Positions 36,341-48,439 of a DNA stretch of 64,000 nt are shown piece by piece (within the stretch, counting starts at the first letter, position 1; the number at the start of each line of letters is the position of its first letter). The notes below the pieces were generated by a model. The model worked only from the letters and a program-made list of their open reading frames with translations, was not told where the DNA came from and did not search any database. This DNA comes from Macrotrachela quadricornifera. Lineage: Eukaryota > Rotifera > Eurotatoria > Philodinida > Philodinidae. The DNA is taken from contig JAJEKB010020897.1 in NCBI GenBank assembly GCA_022393335.1, positions 246,501 to 310,500 of the forward strand. The letters run 5' to 3'. A program made the translations under genes and the position numbers.

Positions 36341-36410
36341 ATGGATTGTTCCAACTGTAATAACTTATTTCATAGAACAATCCATATTCACTTTTTATCT
36401 AGTATAAATA
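36341..36410 (+). promoter_or_regulatory. Inverted repeat and TATA-like motif upstream of the GTPase gene
   Basis: A perfect 11-bp inverted repeat (ATGGATTGTTC at 36341-36351, GAACAATCCAT at 36374-36384) is followed by TATAAATA at 36403-36410, about 190 bases before the ATG at 36601. The spacing fits a core promoter with a 5' leader, and the arms could bind a dimeric factor. CATATTTAG just before the ATG could also be a splice acceptor for a leader intron. All of this is positional inference. Confidence 0.35.
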
Positions 36411-36600
36411 CTTACTGTTTTCTTCATTAATAAACTTATATACACAACAGCGATAACGGATCTAACAATCATTATCACGAAATCGTAGTTTTTATTAATT
36501 ATATTTCATATTTAAGTTTAGTTCAAATTATTTCTATATAAAATACTTCAAACATACACATAACACTAATTATCTATATTGCTTTTATTTCATATTTAGT

Positions 36601-38070
36601 ATGGCAGCACTACCGATTGTTCTTGGTGGTTTAGCAGCACTTGGTGGTGGTACTAAAATACTTTGGGATAAATATCGAAATAATACAGATCTTAAAAATG
36701 AAATTCCTGTAGTTCCAAGTGTTACACCATATGATCTTATTATTCGTATTGATAGTCTTACTGCATTATCAACATTAGGTTGGGAAATTGTACTTGGAAA
36801 TAATATATCGGATGTTGAACCAAAATTATCAAAAACTGAAGATAATCGTGGTGTAGTTGTTGCAATTCTTGGTTCATACAATCGTGGAAAATCATTTTTA
36901 CTAAATCAACTTTGTGATATTCAATTACCAAATGGTAATTTAATACATACGGAAGGTATATCAATAACAGCAGGTAGAAAATTAGCTTCAAATATAATTT
37001 TTATTGATACTGCTGGTACTGATACTCCAATACCAAAAGATAAACTCGAGGATAAAAAAGCTACTGAAGCTCTTTTAAGAGAAATAGCACTTCATTTATG
37101 TTCATATATTATCATTGTTGTTAATCGTTTACGTGCTACAGATCAATCATATATTCAACAAGTATTAAAACATTCTGAAAATTTTAATACTAATAAAAAT
37201 ATAATTATTATTCATAATTTAATGGATGTTGAAACAGTTGAAGATGCAGACAATGTAATTAAAGAAGAAGTTAAATATCTTTTCGATGCTAAACCTGAAA
37301 CAATGACATTACAGATTAATCAAACGTCTACAAATGTTCAATTTTTTCGTTCTGTACAAAATAATATAACACTTCGTCATTTTATTTTTACAAAAAATGG
37401 TTTTGATGCAGCAAAAATATGGAATAGACAATCTATTGATGGTATAATGAATATATTACAAACAGCAACAGATTGTAGACGAAATCTTGATGTTGTTAAA
37501 GAAATGATAAATTTTGTTAATACTAAACTATCACAAATATTTATCAATAATCTAGAACAAGATAATCAATTAAATGAAAATAATCAACAAAAATTTCAAG
37601 TACAAATGCATGTTAATAAACCACGTATTGTACTTTCTCATCGAAAAGAAATGGAAAATCTTGATCAAGATCCGTATTCATTAAATTTATCACCAAAACT
37701 TCTTTATGATGATGCTGGTTATTTTATTGGTATTAGTTCAACAGAACATGGACAATGGCAACCTCTTTATAGTTTATATGAAACTGATAATGATATTTAT
37801 GGTATAGTTGAACTTGCAGGTTTTAAAAAAGGTGAATCACGTATTCAAATTGTTGAAGAAGCCATTATTATTGAAGGTTGTCGTACTGATTTTAAAGAAT
37901 CATTAACAAATTCAAGTGTTCTGCAAGAAAAAATTCCTATTGGTAAATTTAAATTACAAATTCCTTTAAAATGTCATGTTGATCCTTTAAATTCTAATGT
38001 TGAACGTTCGGAAGGTTTTTGTAAAATTACATGTCCAAAGAAAAAAGTTGTTGCTAAAATCTTTGATTAA
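36601..38070 (+). CDS. GBP/dynamin-like GTPase fused to an HSP20-like domain
   Basis: Single exon, 489 residues. The N-terminus is a Gly/Ala/Leu-rich hydrophobic stretch (residues 3-20). The GTPase core has the P-loop GSYNRGKS (91-98), a G2-type Thr in HTEGI (116-120) and DTAG (136-139). HNLMD (205-209) occupies the guanine-specificity position in place of N/TKxD. The order and the non-standard G4 fit the GBP/atlastin part of the dynamin superfamily. After a linker of about 310-390, residues 395-489 (DIYGIVELAGFKKGESRIQI, then EEAIIIEG and the IPIGKFKLQIPL strand pair) read as an alpha-crystallin/HSP20-type beta sandwich. This suggests a GTP-driven protein with a chaperone-like or client-binding end, possibly membrane associated. 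Function is not known. The copy A duplication begins just 3' of it. Confidence 0.8.
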   Translation: MAALPIVLGGLAALGGGTKILWDKYRNNTDLKNEIPVVPSVTPYDLIIRIDSLTALSTLGWEIVLGNNISDVEPKLSKTEDNRGVVVAILGSYNRGKSFLLNQLCDIQLPNGNLIHTEGISITAGRKLASNIIFIDTAGTDTPIPKDKLEDKKATEALLREIALHLCSYIIIVVNRLRATDQSYIQQVLKHSENFNTNKNIIIIHNLMDVETVEDADNVIKEEVKYLFDAKPETMTLQINQTSTNVQFFRSVQNNITLRHFIFTKNGFDAAKIWNRQSIDGIMNILQTATDCRRNLDVVKEMINFVNTKLSQIFINNLEQDNQLNENNQQKFQVQMHVNKPRIVLSHRKEMENLDQDPYSLNLSPKLLYDDAGYFIGISSTEHGQWQPLYSLYETDNDIYGIVELAGFKKGESRIQIVEEAIIIEGCRTDFKESLTNSSVLQEKIPIGKFKLQIPLKCHVDPLNSNVERSEGFCKITCPKKKVVAKIFD

Positions 38071-38779
38071 AAAATACATTTTTTATTTTATGATTTTTCT
38101 TTTGTTATATAGGATTTATTTCTCTGTCGATCAATATATTTTAATAAAGATTGACTGATTGATCTTATAAAATTCACTTAATCTTTGTTTTTTCTTTCGA
38201 CAATGAATAAAACATAAGTATTACTTCCAGTGCTTCAATGTGCTGTTCCATCTCTCAAGAATTTTTCAGAATGTTTTAGAAGAATATTTATAATACGCAA
38301 AATTTGGTTTTGGATCCGGGATTACTTTACCTATCTCTAATAGAAATACAATTGTAAAGGAAAAAAATTAAATTATAATTTTGATTCTCTAACTAAAAAA
38401 TCAATGAAAAGCTCATATAGGTTTAAAATTCGATTTTGTAATCTACACATTTTCTAAAAAGTATCAAGTCTACTCAAGCATTTCATTTTTTAAAAACAGT
38501 GAAAAACATTCATGGAAGTTTCGATACGATCATGATAGAATTTCATTATATCAGATTATATATCTAGGTATTGTCATTGGTTTTACACTTAATATGATTG
38601 GTATAATTCTTAATTTATAGCTGCTCATGTTACAGCATTCTTATCAATAAGGAAACATTTCAAAATTTTTGCCGTCTGGCCGATCACTCTGTCACGGCAT
38701 AATGAATTTATTTTAATTACATTTTAATACAATACTTGTTTCTAATGTATGTATGAGAAAAAAATTTTTTAAATTCATG

Positions 38780-39510
38780 ATAAGATTTCCGTTCAACTTT
38801 ATTACGTTGAAAATGTAATAATTATATTTTTCTCACTCTTTCTTGAGAGACCCTCTTTTGTTTTGAATATATAGTTAAACTGTAATTCATGAGAAATAAT
38901 AAAATAAAGTAACATCCATTTTTGTATAGTAAATACGACTGATTACTTTATTCAACAGAATACATAAACTCGGACAATTGTTATATACGCATATATAAGT
39001 TAAGTCAATCAAAGAAAATAATGTAACAAGAAATATACAGACATGTATTGTTATATAATCCTCATCATATAGGAATATAGAATGTAGTCATCCAAACAAT
39101 AGAATCAATAATCTTATCTAAGTTTAAACAAGTCTTTATATCACAAAGATCATACGTTTTGTGCGTATCTATTTAACTTTAATAATGATCAAATCTGAAA
39201 ACTACGCGAAGAAGCTTCAGAAATTGTTGAAGCTAATGATGATCGTGAGTTTTATTAAGAAAATAATAACATATACTGGTTTATTTGTTGCCAAGGGCCG
39301 TCACTTTTTTCATCTATCTTTCTTTCATTTCTAGTCACTTTGCTAGCAGCTGATAGCAACGCAATTAAAATGGAAAGATGAGTCGATGCTATTTTATTTC
39401 ATTATTTCTCATGATTTACAGTTTAACTATATATTCAATTTGATACAAGCTATTCCACTCAGACCTATTTTATCAAGTTTTCAACGCTTTTTAAAGAATT
39501 TTTATTATAT
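38780..39510. mobile_element. Inverted-arm element in copy A, arms partly deleted
   Basis: The right arm of about 39390-39510 (TTCTCATGATTTACAGTTTAACT onward, ending TTTTTATTATATCAAGC) is the reverse complement of sequence in the left arm of the copy B element (50510-50630). The left arm (about 38780-38890) keeps ATTACGTTGAAAATGTAATA but lacks a central piece. The arms therefore carry complementary deletions relative to copy B. Confidence 0.65.
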
Positions 39511-40664
39511 CAAGCGTATATATACATACATCAAAAACAAATATTATATCAAAATGTAATTAAAATAAATTCATTACACCATGGTAGAGCGGCATGAGAA
39601 CGGAAGAGAAGCAGAACAGCCGGATGGCAAAAAGTTTGAAATACTTCCTACTACACTAACAAAAAATAATAAAAATAACAAGAAGATTTGCAAATAAATT
39701 TAGGCTTCTTCATCAAACTCATGAACATAATCTCTTTTATGCGATGAAGGTAAAAACCTTTTTCAATCATTTGTGATATATAGCTCATTTAGTTTTGTCT
39801 CATTTTAATTAAAAAACCTTTTCTTTTAATCTCATACAAGTTAAATTAGTGATTCTTTAGTTTTATTCTAACTTAATCACAATAATCAGGTTTTTATTTA
39901 GTAAAGATAAACATAGGATTTCTTTCATTTTAATCCATCTTAGTGTAAGTAGTAACTCTTTACATCGAGTAGAGATAGAATATTATTTTTTTTAGTTTTA
40001 TTTCATCTCAATAGAAATAATCTTTTTTTTCGTATGAAGTTTAAATATACATAGTAATCGATATATTTACATGGGATAGATCGAGGAGACTTTCTCTATT
40101 AGATAAGAATATGCTTCTGAGAGATAGATTGAGTGAAAAAGATGAAGTCATGATTCATCATTGTAAATTATAACAAGCTAGAATTCCAGGAGATGTAAAT
40201 CTCCAGAAGATTCCTCAAGATATACATAAATTCATCGAGACTCACTGAAGGAAGAGTTAATCTAGAGATAAAAAATGTGAAAATCATTTTTTGAAAAAAA
40301 AAAAGGTTTTTTAACAGTAGGAATACGTTCTTTACTGTTTAGATCTTTCCCAACCAACATGATTATTTTTGGCATTCTATGTCTCGAGAAATGTTTTAAT
40401 GATTCTTGCCATCTTCTGATTAAAAACAGACTTTTCCTAGAAACAACAAAAAATAATTTTTTTAGTTCATCCTTTTTTGATTTCGCAATTTAGAATTCTA
40501 TGTGAGTTTTGGGTCTATATATTTAATGTTTGAAAGAGTATATCAAAATGTCGGACATGACAAGGTCTTTTGTTTTTTAATTAAGCTTTGTTTTTATCGA
40601 ATGACGCAAAATAAATTGCGGTCTCAATATTTAGAAAATTTCTCCTCTAATCTTCGCTTAATTT

Positions 40665-41040
40665 AGCTCTAGTACTCCCAAGCTGGGTCATTTTTGACTC
40701 ATAGTGAAGACATCCTTCTCGAAAAATGAACTTCACATCAAGTCAAGTGAAATAAACTGATATATTCAGGATATGTTGAAGTTGTGATGGAAAGGCTATG
40801 ATAAAATTTTCAGCCCTATGTCTTAATGTTTAAAGGACATATTAACTAAACAATTGTCTAAATGTTCCTCACTTAGCAACCTAGATTTCTCTTTTTTATA
40901 TATAAATATAATATGTAAAATATTTTTGTGTTGAAAGAACATGTCAAGATGCAGAGCATGATCGAACGCATCTTAGTTTATAGAAAACAAAAATATTTAA
41001 CATATTGCATAAATAAAAAAGAGAAATCTAGGTTACTAAA
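40665..41040. repeat. Inverted-repeat cluster in copy A
   Basis: The part at 40665-40830 is the reverse complement of 45715-45880 and of about 54850-55015 (shared GACATCTTTCTCGAAAAACG-like and TTGAAGCTGTGATAAGGAGG-like strings). Immediately after it, 40872-41040 is itself a palindrome: AACCTAGATTTCTCTTTTTT on the left and AAAAAAGAGAAATCTAGGTT on the right, with about 55-bp arms. No coding capacity. Confidence 0.7.
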
Positions 41041-44000
41041 TGAGATGCATTTTGACAATTTCAGGTAAATAAATCAGACATCAGACTGTACCAGATCTTA
41101 TAAGATATTTCTCATGCAAGATTTTTTGCATGATCAAGCCATACGATCCAATAATATTGTATGTGTTTCTTTTATCAAGATTTCGTAGAATACCATCGAA
41201 AAATCTTATAAGATTTATAAACAAAGAAGCGTAAAGCATGACGTAATACAACTTTTGTATGAAATTATGTGCGGTTTTTTTTTCTTCCGAAATTCGTGAT
41301 CGAATTGTATTAATCATGAATAAAATATAATTATAGTAAAATTCTATTCAACGAAATAATACTCGATAACTGCTTAGTTTCTTGTCATTTGATGACATTT
41401 ATAGTATATAGTGCATACGTCACGAATATGAGACTGATTGGTTCTTTCATCGCAGTTTATGTTATATATTTTTTTCAAATACTAAGTGTACCGTCTAAAG
41501 TCAATATAGTATCACACGAGATTTTTGAAGAACTATCAGATTAGATTTTTATGCTGATAGTTCTCTTGTAACTATGATTAAGGCGAATAAAAGTGAGATT
41601 TATAATTTTTACGTTTAAGTAGATATTGCAACTCATGCTAATTAACTCTAATTTTTGAATAAAAATTTTTCCTGAACATTTTATATTTAAACTTTTCTCC
41701 ATTTTTTAGATCTTATCGCTGTTCTAGTTGAATCTCTAAGTCGACTCTTTTCCAGTGATCTTTAAGCCAAAATTACAATTTTATCTGACTCTTATTTTTC
41801 AAATTTGTTTCTCTGATATTTTGTTTAGAAAATCTTATGATAAATGGTTCAATGTGCCTTCATTTCCTCTTTCCAACGGTGAAAATCTATCATCTATAGC
41901 TAGTTTCTATAAAGAGTATCAATCATAATTTGATCATTTTTAGAAATCTCTATATCTCAGCTAATATAACAGTAATAGTCGGGAAATTCTATTCATATGC
42001 GTCTCTTATATACAGTAATAAGATGCACTACTTATCGTAAACTATAGAGTTATATTATAATATGAAGCGATTTTATATTACCAAAAATTATATATTAATA
42101 ATAAGAAACAGATGACAAATATAAATGTGTTTTAAAAAACTCAAGTGAGGGTCATTGCTTAATGTCATATAATTTTTAATTTTTAATTCATTTTATACAC
42201 TTGAAAAATGAAAAATACCTTTTTGTATGGCAAATTTATTTTTCTTTATCAAAAGCAGCGTATCAGAAACACTCCTTTGTATTTTAAAACAGCGAATAAA
42301 CAACAAAAATGATCGAAAATTCTATATTCATATATAAATAAGTAGCTATATCAAAATATATTTCTTCATCCTCTCTCTTATAAACAAAAAGAGTATTTCG
42401 GATATGTCGCTTTTCATGAAAATAAAAAAATGTATGCTTGACATATAAAAAGGTATTTCTCTTTTTTCAAGTATATAAAATTAATAAAAGATTTAAAAAT
42501 TTTTATGACAATCGAGATTAACAAAATATGTCTTTCCTATACAACCAATTTATTCGTTTCATCAGTTCCAATGTTATACAACGTTATTCATTTCCTATTA
42601 TATGCTTCCATGCACCTTTATTCATCGATAATATAGAAACCATTGCTTTTCTTTTCCTCCCTTATTTGCCTATATTAATAATATAAAAGTAGGATATTTT
42701 ATTTTTCAGTATAAATCATATAGAAATATTATTGTTGATATTTCTGTATTCACTTCATAGAAAATAGTAATTTTTAAATATCTATATTGATTACATAGAA
42801 ACAGTAAAGCGTTGTTTTGTTACGTTATTGTTGAAAATTCACAAGGGGGCGTATTAATTCTTTCTCTATTTTAGGGGATTCAAAGAGAATTATATTGAAC
42901 GTACTAGAAAGTGAGGATAGTATTCATGTAAATTTGTTAATAAATATGTAACTATCTTATCATACGAATCTGTCATGAACTTGCAAGATCTTATGGGTCG
43001 GTCATACATAAGTCTTATTGTCTGTCTTGATGTAAGATTTCAGTATCCAAGTCAATATGTACGATCCGTAAACGATAATAAACCAATAAAAAATGGTGAT
43101 TTTACGGAAACCGATATTATATGTATAGGAATATCAGAAAATAATACAGCTCCGAATATATTACGGGACGTTTTGCCGAATACCGTTTACACACCGTTTT
43201 TGTAAATTTTCGGTGGTGAGTTTGTGGAACATATCGAGTAATTATTTACGCGATGTTCGCTATTTTCTATAAACAGTCAACGAATGATATCTCAAGATTA
43301 TTTTTAACATTTAGATAAATAGTTAAAGTATTAATATAATTAAAAAAATTTTTTTTCTTTACTTAGATTCATTTCTTTATTAAAATGAATAGTGAGTTTT
43401 TAATAAATAAATACCTTTTTTTTCTTTATCTAGATTCAAATCATTGTTAGGATATAAGGCATTCTTTTTTTCCATCATTTTCTTCATTGTGTCATCATGT
43501 ATACATGACTTGAGCTTCATATAGACTTCCATTTTCTCTCTCTCTCTTCTCTTTCTTATGATCATGGGTTTTTCGCTTCTTCTTCTTTTTCCATGTCGTT
43601 TACAAGTGCTAGTTTATTCCAACATTCTTCGGGACACTATCCTTTCGTCCATGTTATTTTCTTAGGATTTTTCGTGATATTTCATAGTGTGTTTTTTCCC
43701 ATTTCATTGGTGTATATATAGTGAGCGTTTTTTCTGATTTTTCTTTTTTAGATTCATCTTAGTATTAAAATGAACATTAAATATTTAAATTGAGTTGTGA
43801 ATGCTCCTCTTTTTCTATCATTTTCTAAGAATAATCCAGAAATATTAATGATTTCGAAGTGGAAACTTTTTTAATCATTGATGGTACGTAAAAGAGTACT
43901 TAAACTGTCATTTTCTCTAGATCGAAACAAAACACAGAAAATTATTTTTACCAAAATAGTCAAAATTGTCGATAAACCACGAGTTTTATCAGGGAATAGA

Positions 44001-44424
44001 AGAATCTATAAAAGTTAAAACTAGATGTCAGTTTTGGCTGAAATTTGTGCAAATAATCCATTTGTAGCAAGATTATTCAGATTTTTATTCTTAAACAACT
44101 GCTTAAAACTCTACCGAAACTCGATAATTTGGATGGTTCTATCTAGAACTTCCATGGATTTCAAATATGTATGGATTTTTCCCTTAAATTTGTGCTTTAT
44201 CAACATTTCTCTCAGCTATGTGAGATAACAATTTCAAAGACACATATATTCAATACTAGCACAGTTATATGAATTAAAAGATGAAAGCTTCCAAATCATA
44301 AAAATTCCTCTTTTTCTCCAGAGAAGACGAAGAATTCTTTCTTACATTCTGTTCTTATCTTTACAGAGACTTCTTTTGATGTTTAAACGTACAGAATAGC
44401 TCTGACGAGGGATCATATCCAACT

Positions 44425-44960
44425 GATAACAACAGCTTTAGCTCATATTTAGCTCATAGATAGGACTTATAGTCTAGATAAAAACTCTAAAAGGGCTCGT
44501 AGCAATCATTTAATTGAGTTTTCAGCCTATCACAGGGTGTTATGAAAAAAAAATATAGCAAAGAATTTCTGCCTGAAAATTTTCCCAAGAATAGACTTCA
44601 TGGTCCGTTTTATATTCTGAAAGTTTCAGCTCAAACGAATGGGTTTTCTTCTGAGACAATACGTTTGAAAAAACCACTGCTTTCTAACCCAAGCTTTAAA
44701 AATAATTCATGTTTGAGATATCTATATCTTAAAAAAAACTCGTCAATTGGAGCTGAAACTTTTAGGAAATAATAAGGACCATGAAGTCTATTATTGGGAA
44801 AATTTTCAGACAAAAATTCTTTGTTACAATTTTTTCATAATACCCTATGATAGACTGAAAATTCAGTAAAATGAGTATAACTCCAGAAGAGAAGCCTATC
44901 GATACGAGCTCCTTTAGGATTTTTATCTAGACTATGAGCTAAAACTGTTGTTAGCAATAA
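44425..44960. mobile_element. Foldback element unique to copy A
   Basis: Arms of about 220-250 bases pair along their length: AACAACAGCTTTAGCTCAT at 44426 with ATGAGCTAAAACTGTTGTT near 44935, and GAAAATTTTCCCAAGAATAG with CTATTATTGGGAAAATTTTC. Just outside the left arm, ACGAGGGATCATATCCAACT nearly equals the terminus of the 28.8-kb foldback element, so the two probably share a family end. The open frames at 44542-44772 and 44631-44813 are products of the arms. Confidence 0.85.
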
Positions 44961-46825
44961 GTATCATTGACTACGATTCTAAACTAAATTTAAACTTCTG
45001 AAGTTTTCAACTATAGTTAGATTTCATCGTTCAGAGGCTACAATACGACACTGGAAGCCTATAGAATCAAATTTGATACACATAGCAGTGTGCTTCATAC
45101 TGTATGCAGTTTTCATATGGCAAAAGCTGATGAATTAACCGATAGTTCCAAAGAATAGTGTTTGTGTTTTTGCTGCACTTGTTATATTTGTACTTTGTGG
45201 TCGAAGAAAATGATTATATCGACAAAAATATCCGTGTATTAATGGAAATGAGTAATTTGCGGTAAGTTTTTATTCAATTCAACTGTAAATTTTTTTCTCA
45301 AGTTAGAAAGAAATTTTGCTGCGCTTTTTGAAAATTTTTTTTTGAATTTGTTTATTATAATTTGTAAAAATCGCAATTCAAACTTCTTTCCAACACTTGC
45401 TACACAACGAAAAAGAAAAACATAATAAATACATATAATTTAACCAAATATAATGAGCAAATAATAAATTCTGAAAAGTTCTGAAAAATGAAAAATCTTA
45501 TTATTTATACGAAAAGCATTCTATTGATATCTGTATTTGTAGATAAGCTATGAATTGACGATTCATATATACTTATCGTTAGAAAGTATCGACGGCGATT
45601 TAGATCAGGCCTAAGACAGATTGTAATATTTTTCCGAAATTTTCAAAAATCGATTCAAACGCGTCTAGGCTTGGTATAAGGTTCAAGATCTTGCGTACAA
45701 GATGTTCCACTAGGGCATGATATAGGACTGAACATTTTATCATAGCCTCCTTATCACAGCTTCAACATATCCTAAGTATATCAGTTTATTTCACTTGACT
45801 TGGTGTGAAATTCGTTTTTCGAGAAAGATGTCTTCAGTATGGGTCAGAAATGATTCATATTGGAAGTACTAGGGCTAAACACTTTATATATATTTGAAAA
45901 AAATTAAAAAGTAAAAACATACAAAAAACTATGAAAACTAACGAGTTAGACATAAACAATGGCCGATTTTTGCATTCAATTGGTTCGTTACTTCACCCTA
46001 TTAACAAAATAAAATAATATACCAAAACACACAGTATGAAAAGCTCTACATTATACATAAGATCGCTTATGTCATCGTTACAATTTTGGACAAAACTTTG
46101 ATTGAAAACTGAATTAGTCTTGTACGAAAAAAAAATTCTCGTTTTCATATAACCGAAATTTGATCATCCAAAATTTCAACTAATTTGTCAATAAAAACTT
46201 GTAACTATAAAATAAATGATCTCGTATAAATTGTAGACCTTTCCATGTTACTTATTTTGGTGTATTTTTTTTTCTAATCAAGTGGAGTAAGTAATGGAAA
46301 AATGGGATGCAAAATGTAGCCATTCTTTATGAATAGCGCATTTATTTTTGCAGGTCTTTTTAAATCTTCACTTTTCATCTTTTTTCAAATATATCTAAAA
46401 TATATCAAGACCGCAATTTATTCTGTCCTACACAATAGATCCTAAGTTTTAGAAACCTTGAATTTATCGTTCTTCTTTTTCCATATTAAATACACAGATT
46501 TACGATAAAAAGAAAATTTAGGTTGTCGACTGAGCTTTTTTTTTCTTTGTTTGAAGATCTCTTTCAAACATCATGCTCTCTCTACCACAGCCCCTGTGTA
46601 TTTTGACAATTTCAGCCAACTTCAATCTATCTGATGCTAAATCGACTTTTGACGAAAGCGAGGTAGCCTTAGGGTCATAATAATACACTGAATGTAAGAT
46701 GTGATACAGTTCATACAAGCCATGCATTAACCATAGACTTTATTTTAGCTTTAATTGATAAAGAATTATTTTCAGATATCGTTTTTAATATATTGTTCAA
46801 AGCGCAAAAGTCGTTCCATTGTCGA

Positions 46826-47764
46826 ATGTCGAATAACGTAACAACAAACATAAATCAATTGGATATCTCAGTAATTGCTATCGCCTATTATGCCTTTAGT
46901 CTAATTATTCTAGGTACTGTGTTCAATCTTCTAACATTATTCATTCTCTGTCGACCCAAATTTCGAAACATGGATGAACGATCAACACTATATTATATGC
47001 GCACCGTTGCCATTTTTGATATTCTTATGTTATATGGATGGAATTTTGATCATTATGCATGGACTATACATGGATTCGAGCTTATCACATATTCAGTTGT
47101 TTCTTGTAAATATGCATGGTTTTTTAACTATTTTACTAATCAAACATCAGCTTGGCTACGAGTATTTATCTCTCTTGATAGATACTTATCACTGAGTAAT
47201 CTTCATCGAACGTGGTTCAATCGTCCTAAAAGTGTTCTTATCATTATTGCATCTATTATCAGTTTCTTCGCTTTATTCAACTTACATATTATTATATTTG
47301 GTTGTTTTAATGAAGCAAATGGATCAGTAAATATTAATTCTCGCTTATATAATATCTATCCTATGTGGGATTTTGTTAATTTAGCCATGTATAATTGTTT
47401 ACCATTCTTGTTGATGGTTATCTTCAATAGTGGTATTATCTATCATTTAATTCATCGACATCGTATGATTGTACTTCAAAATTCACGTATTCCACGTCGA
47501 GCCATAACAATTACACTTGTTATCACTACATTTATCTTTTTAATCATGACTACACCTGCTACTGTTGCCTTTGGATTTTTCGTAAATACAGCAGGCAATC
47601 TTGTTCTGTACACATTGGATTCTATGCTCTACACCTATCATATATTATCATTTCTACTTTATATAATTACATTTAATGACTTTCGGAAAGAATTTATCAG
47701 CATGATTACATGTAATAATAATAATGACAGGAGAATTGCACCGCAACTGATATTGCCAATGTAA
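46826..47764 (+). CDS. Class A (rhodopsin-like) GPCR, copy A
   Basis: Single exon, 312 residues from the ATG at 46826 (the frame is open upstream but without an ATG). Seven hydrophobic spans lie at about 16-41, 55-73, 95-117, 137-158, 185-209, 226-250 and 262-283. DRY is present at 118-120. Cys94 and Cys160 are placed for the usual loop disulfide. Glycosylation sequons sit at N4 and N165. The TM7 NPxxY motif is degenerate (the region reads LLYIITFND). The overall form resembles small invertebrate peptide receptors of the FMRFamide-like kind, but the ligand is unknown. About 88 percent identical to copy B by manual alignment. Confidence 0.85.
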   Translation: MSNNVTTNINQLDISVIAIAYYAFSLIILGTVFNLLTLFILCRPKFRNMDERSTLYYMRTVAIFDILMLYGWNFDHYAWTIHGFELITYSVVSCKYAWFFNYFTNQTSAWLRVFISLDRYLSLSNLHRTWFNRPKSVLIIIASIISFFALFNLHIIIFGCFNEANGSVNINSRLYNIYPMWDFVNLAMYNCLPFLLMVIFNSGIIYHLIHRHRMIVLQNSRIPRRAITITLVITTFIFLIMTTPATVAFGFFVNTAGNLVLYTLDSMLYTYHILSFLLYIITFNDFRKEFISMITCNNNNDRRIAPQLILPM

Positions 47765-48439
47765 TATTTAAGACGAACATACATGAATCCTTTTTTGAAC
47801 GTATCTCATCAAGAATGCTAATAAATCAAAACGTACATGTATACTGTACATAAATGTTTTGTAGTGTCTGAACCTTTCTATTATCTAAATGAAATTTGTT
47901 ACATTTGAGATGGTAGTTTGAATAATTGCTGAATGTTAAACGTCAAAATTTCGCACATTTCAAAAGTTAGTCTGTTTTATGTAAAGTAAATAGCGACACG
48001 CTTCGTTGTCTATTGCCCTTTAGTTGTTCTATTTTATCGTTTTCTCTATGTTCTGTTTATCGCTTATGTACAGTAATGTTCCTACTGCTGATTTTATCTA
48101 TATGAAATAAATCACTATCAATCTAATAATTCTTCAAATGAATACAATCGAATGTACAAAAGAAAGAAAAAGTAATGATTATCAACAAACATTTTTAAAA
48201 AAATTTTCCTCATAAAAAATGGAAGAAATAAGCATTTATGAAATATGCAGGTATTGTATTTTCTCATTATTAGCTCTATGAGTTAATGATAGTACATCCT
48301 AGAAAATTCATCTTCATATCATTCTGTATCTGAAAAGTAAAATTTTCTGTGTTATATGAGGAGTAGTCGTTGGAAATGAGGTGCAGCAGGTATTGAGACA
48401 AATGTTGTAAAGCTCTAAGTAAGTCGGATGATAGACAGT

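Larger units (their letters stand above)
32355..36600. other. Gene-poor 4-kb interval
   Basis: No intact gene recognised. At 33240-33302 the arms TTTCTTTCTATACAA and TTGTATAGGAAGAAA enclose GTCGTATATGTCC, a probable short palindromic remnant. An orphan coding-like stretch lies at 33387-33629 (separate entry). About 36180-36300 is a strongly pyrimidine-rich tract. Other open frames (35329-35520, 35933-36154) look like compositional artefacts. Confidence 0.45.
38162..48190 (+). repeat. Segmental duplication, copy A
   Basis: This segment matches 49870-57290 in direct orientation. Shared anchors include ACATAAGTATTACTTC near 38213 and 49920, TAGGCTTCTTCATCAAAC near 39701 and 51553, GATCCGTAAACG-type sequence near 43060 and 53055, and the GPCR genes. 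Copy A is about 10.0 kb against 7.4 kb for copy B because of several indels. Roughly 43.76-45.65 kb, including a foldback element, is absent from B. Non-coding identity by eye varies, roughly 80-90 percent. Confidence 0.85.

Noticed and set aside
42975..43205. 76-codon open frame in copy A
   Set aside because: The matching block in copy B is not open over the same length and differences do not favour synonymous sites; treated as a repeat.
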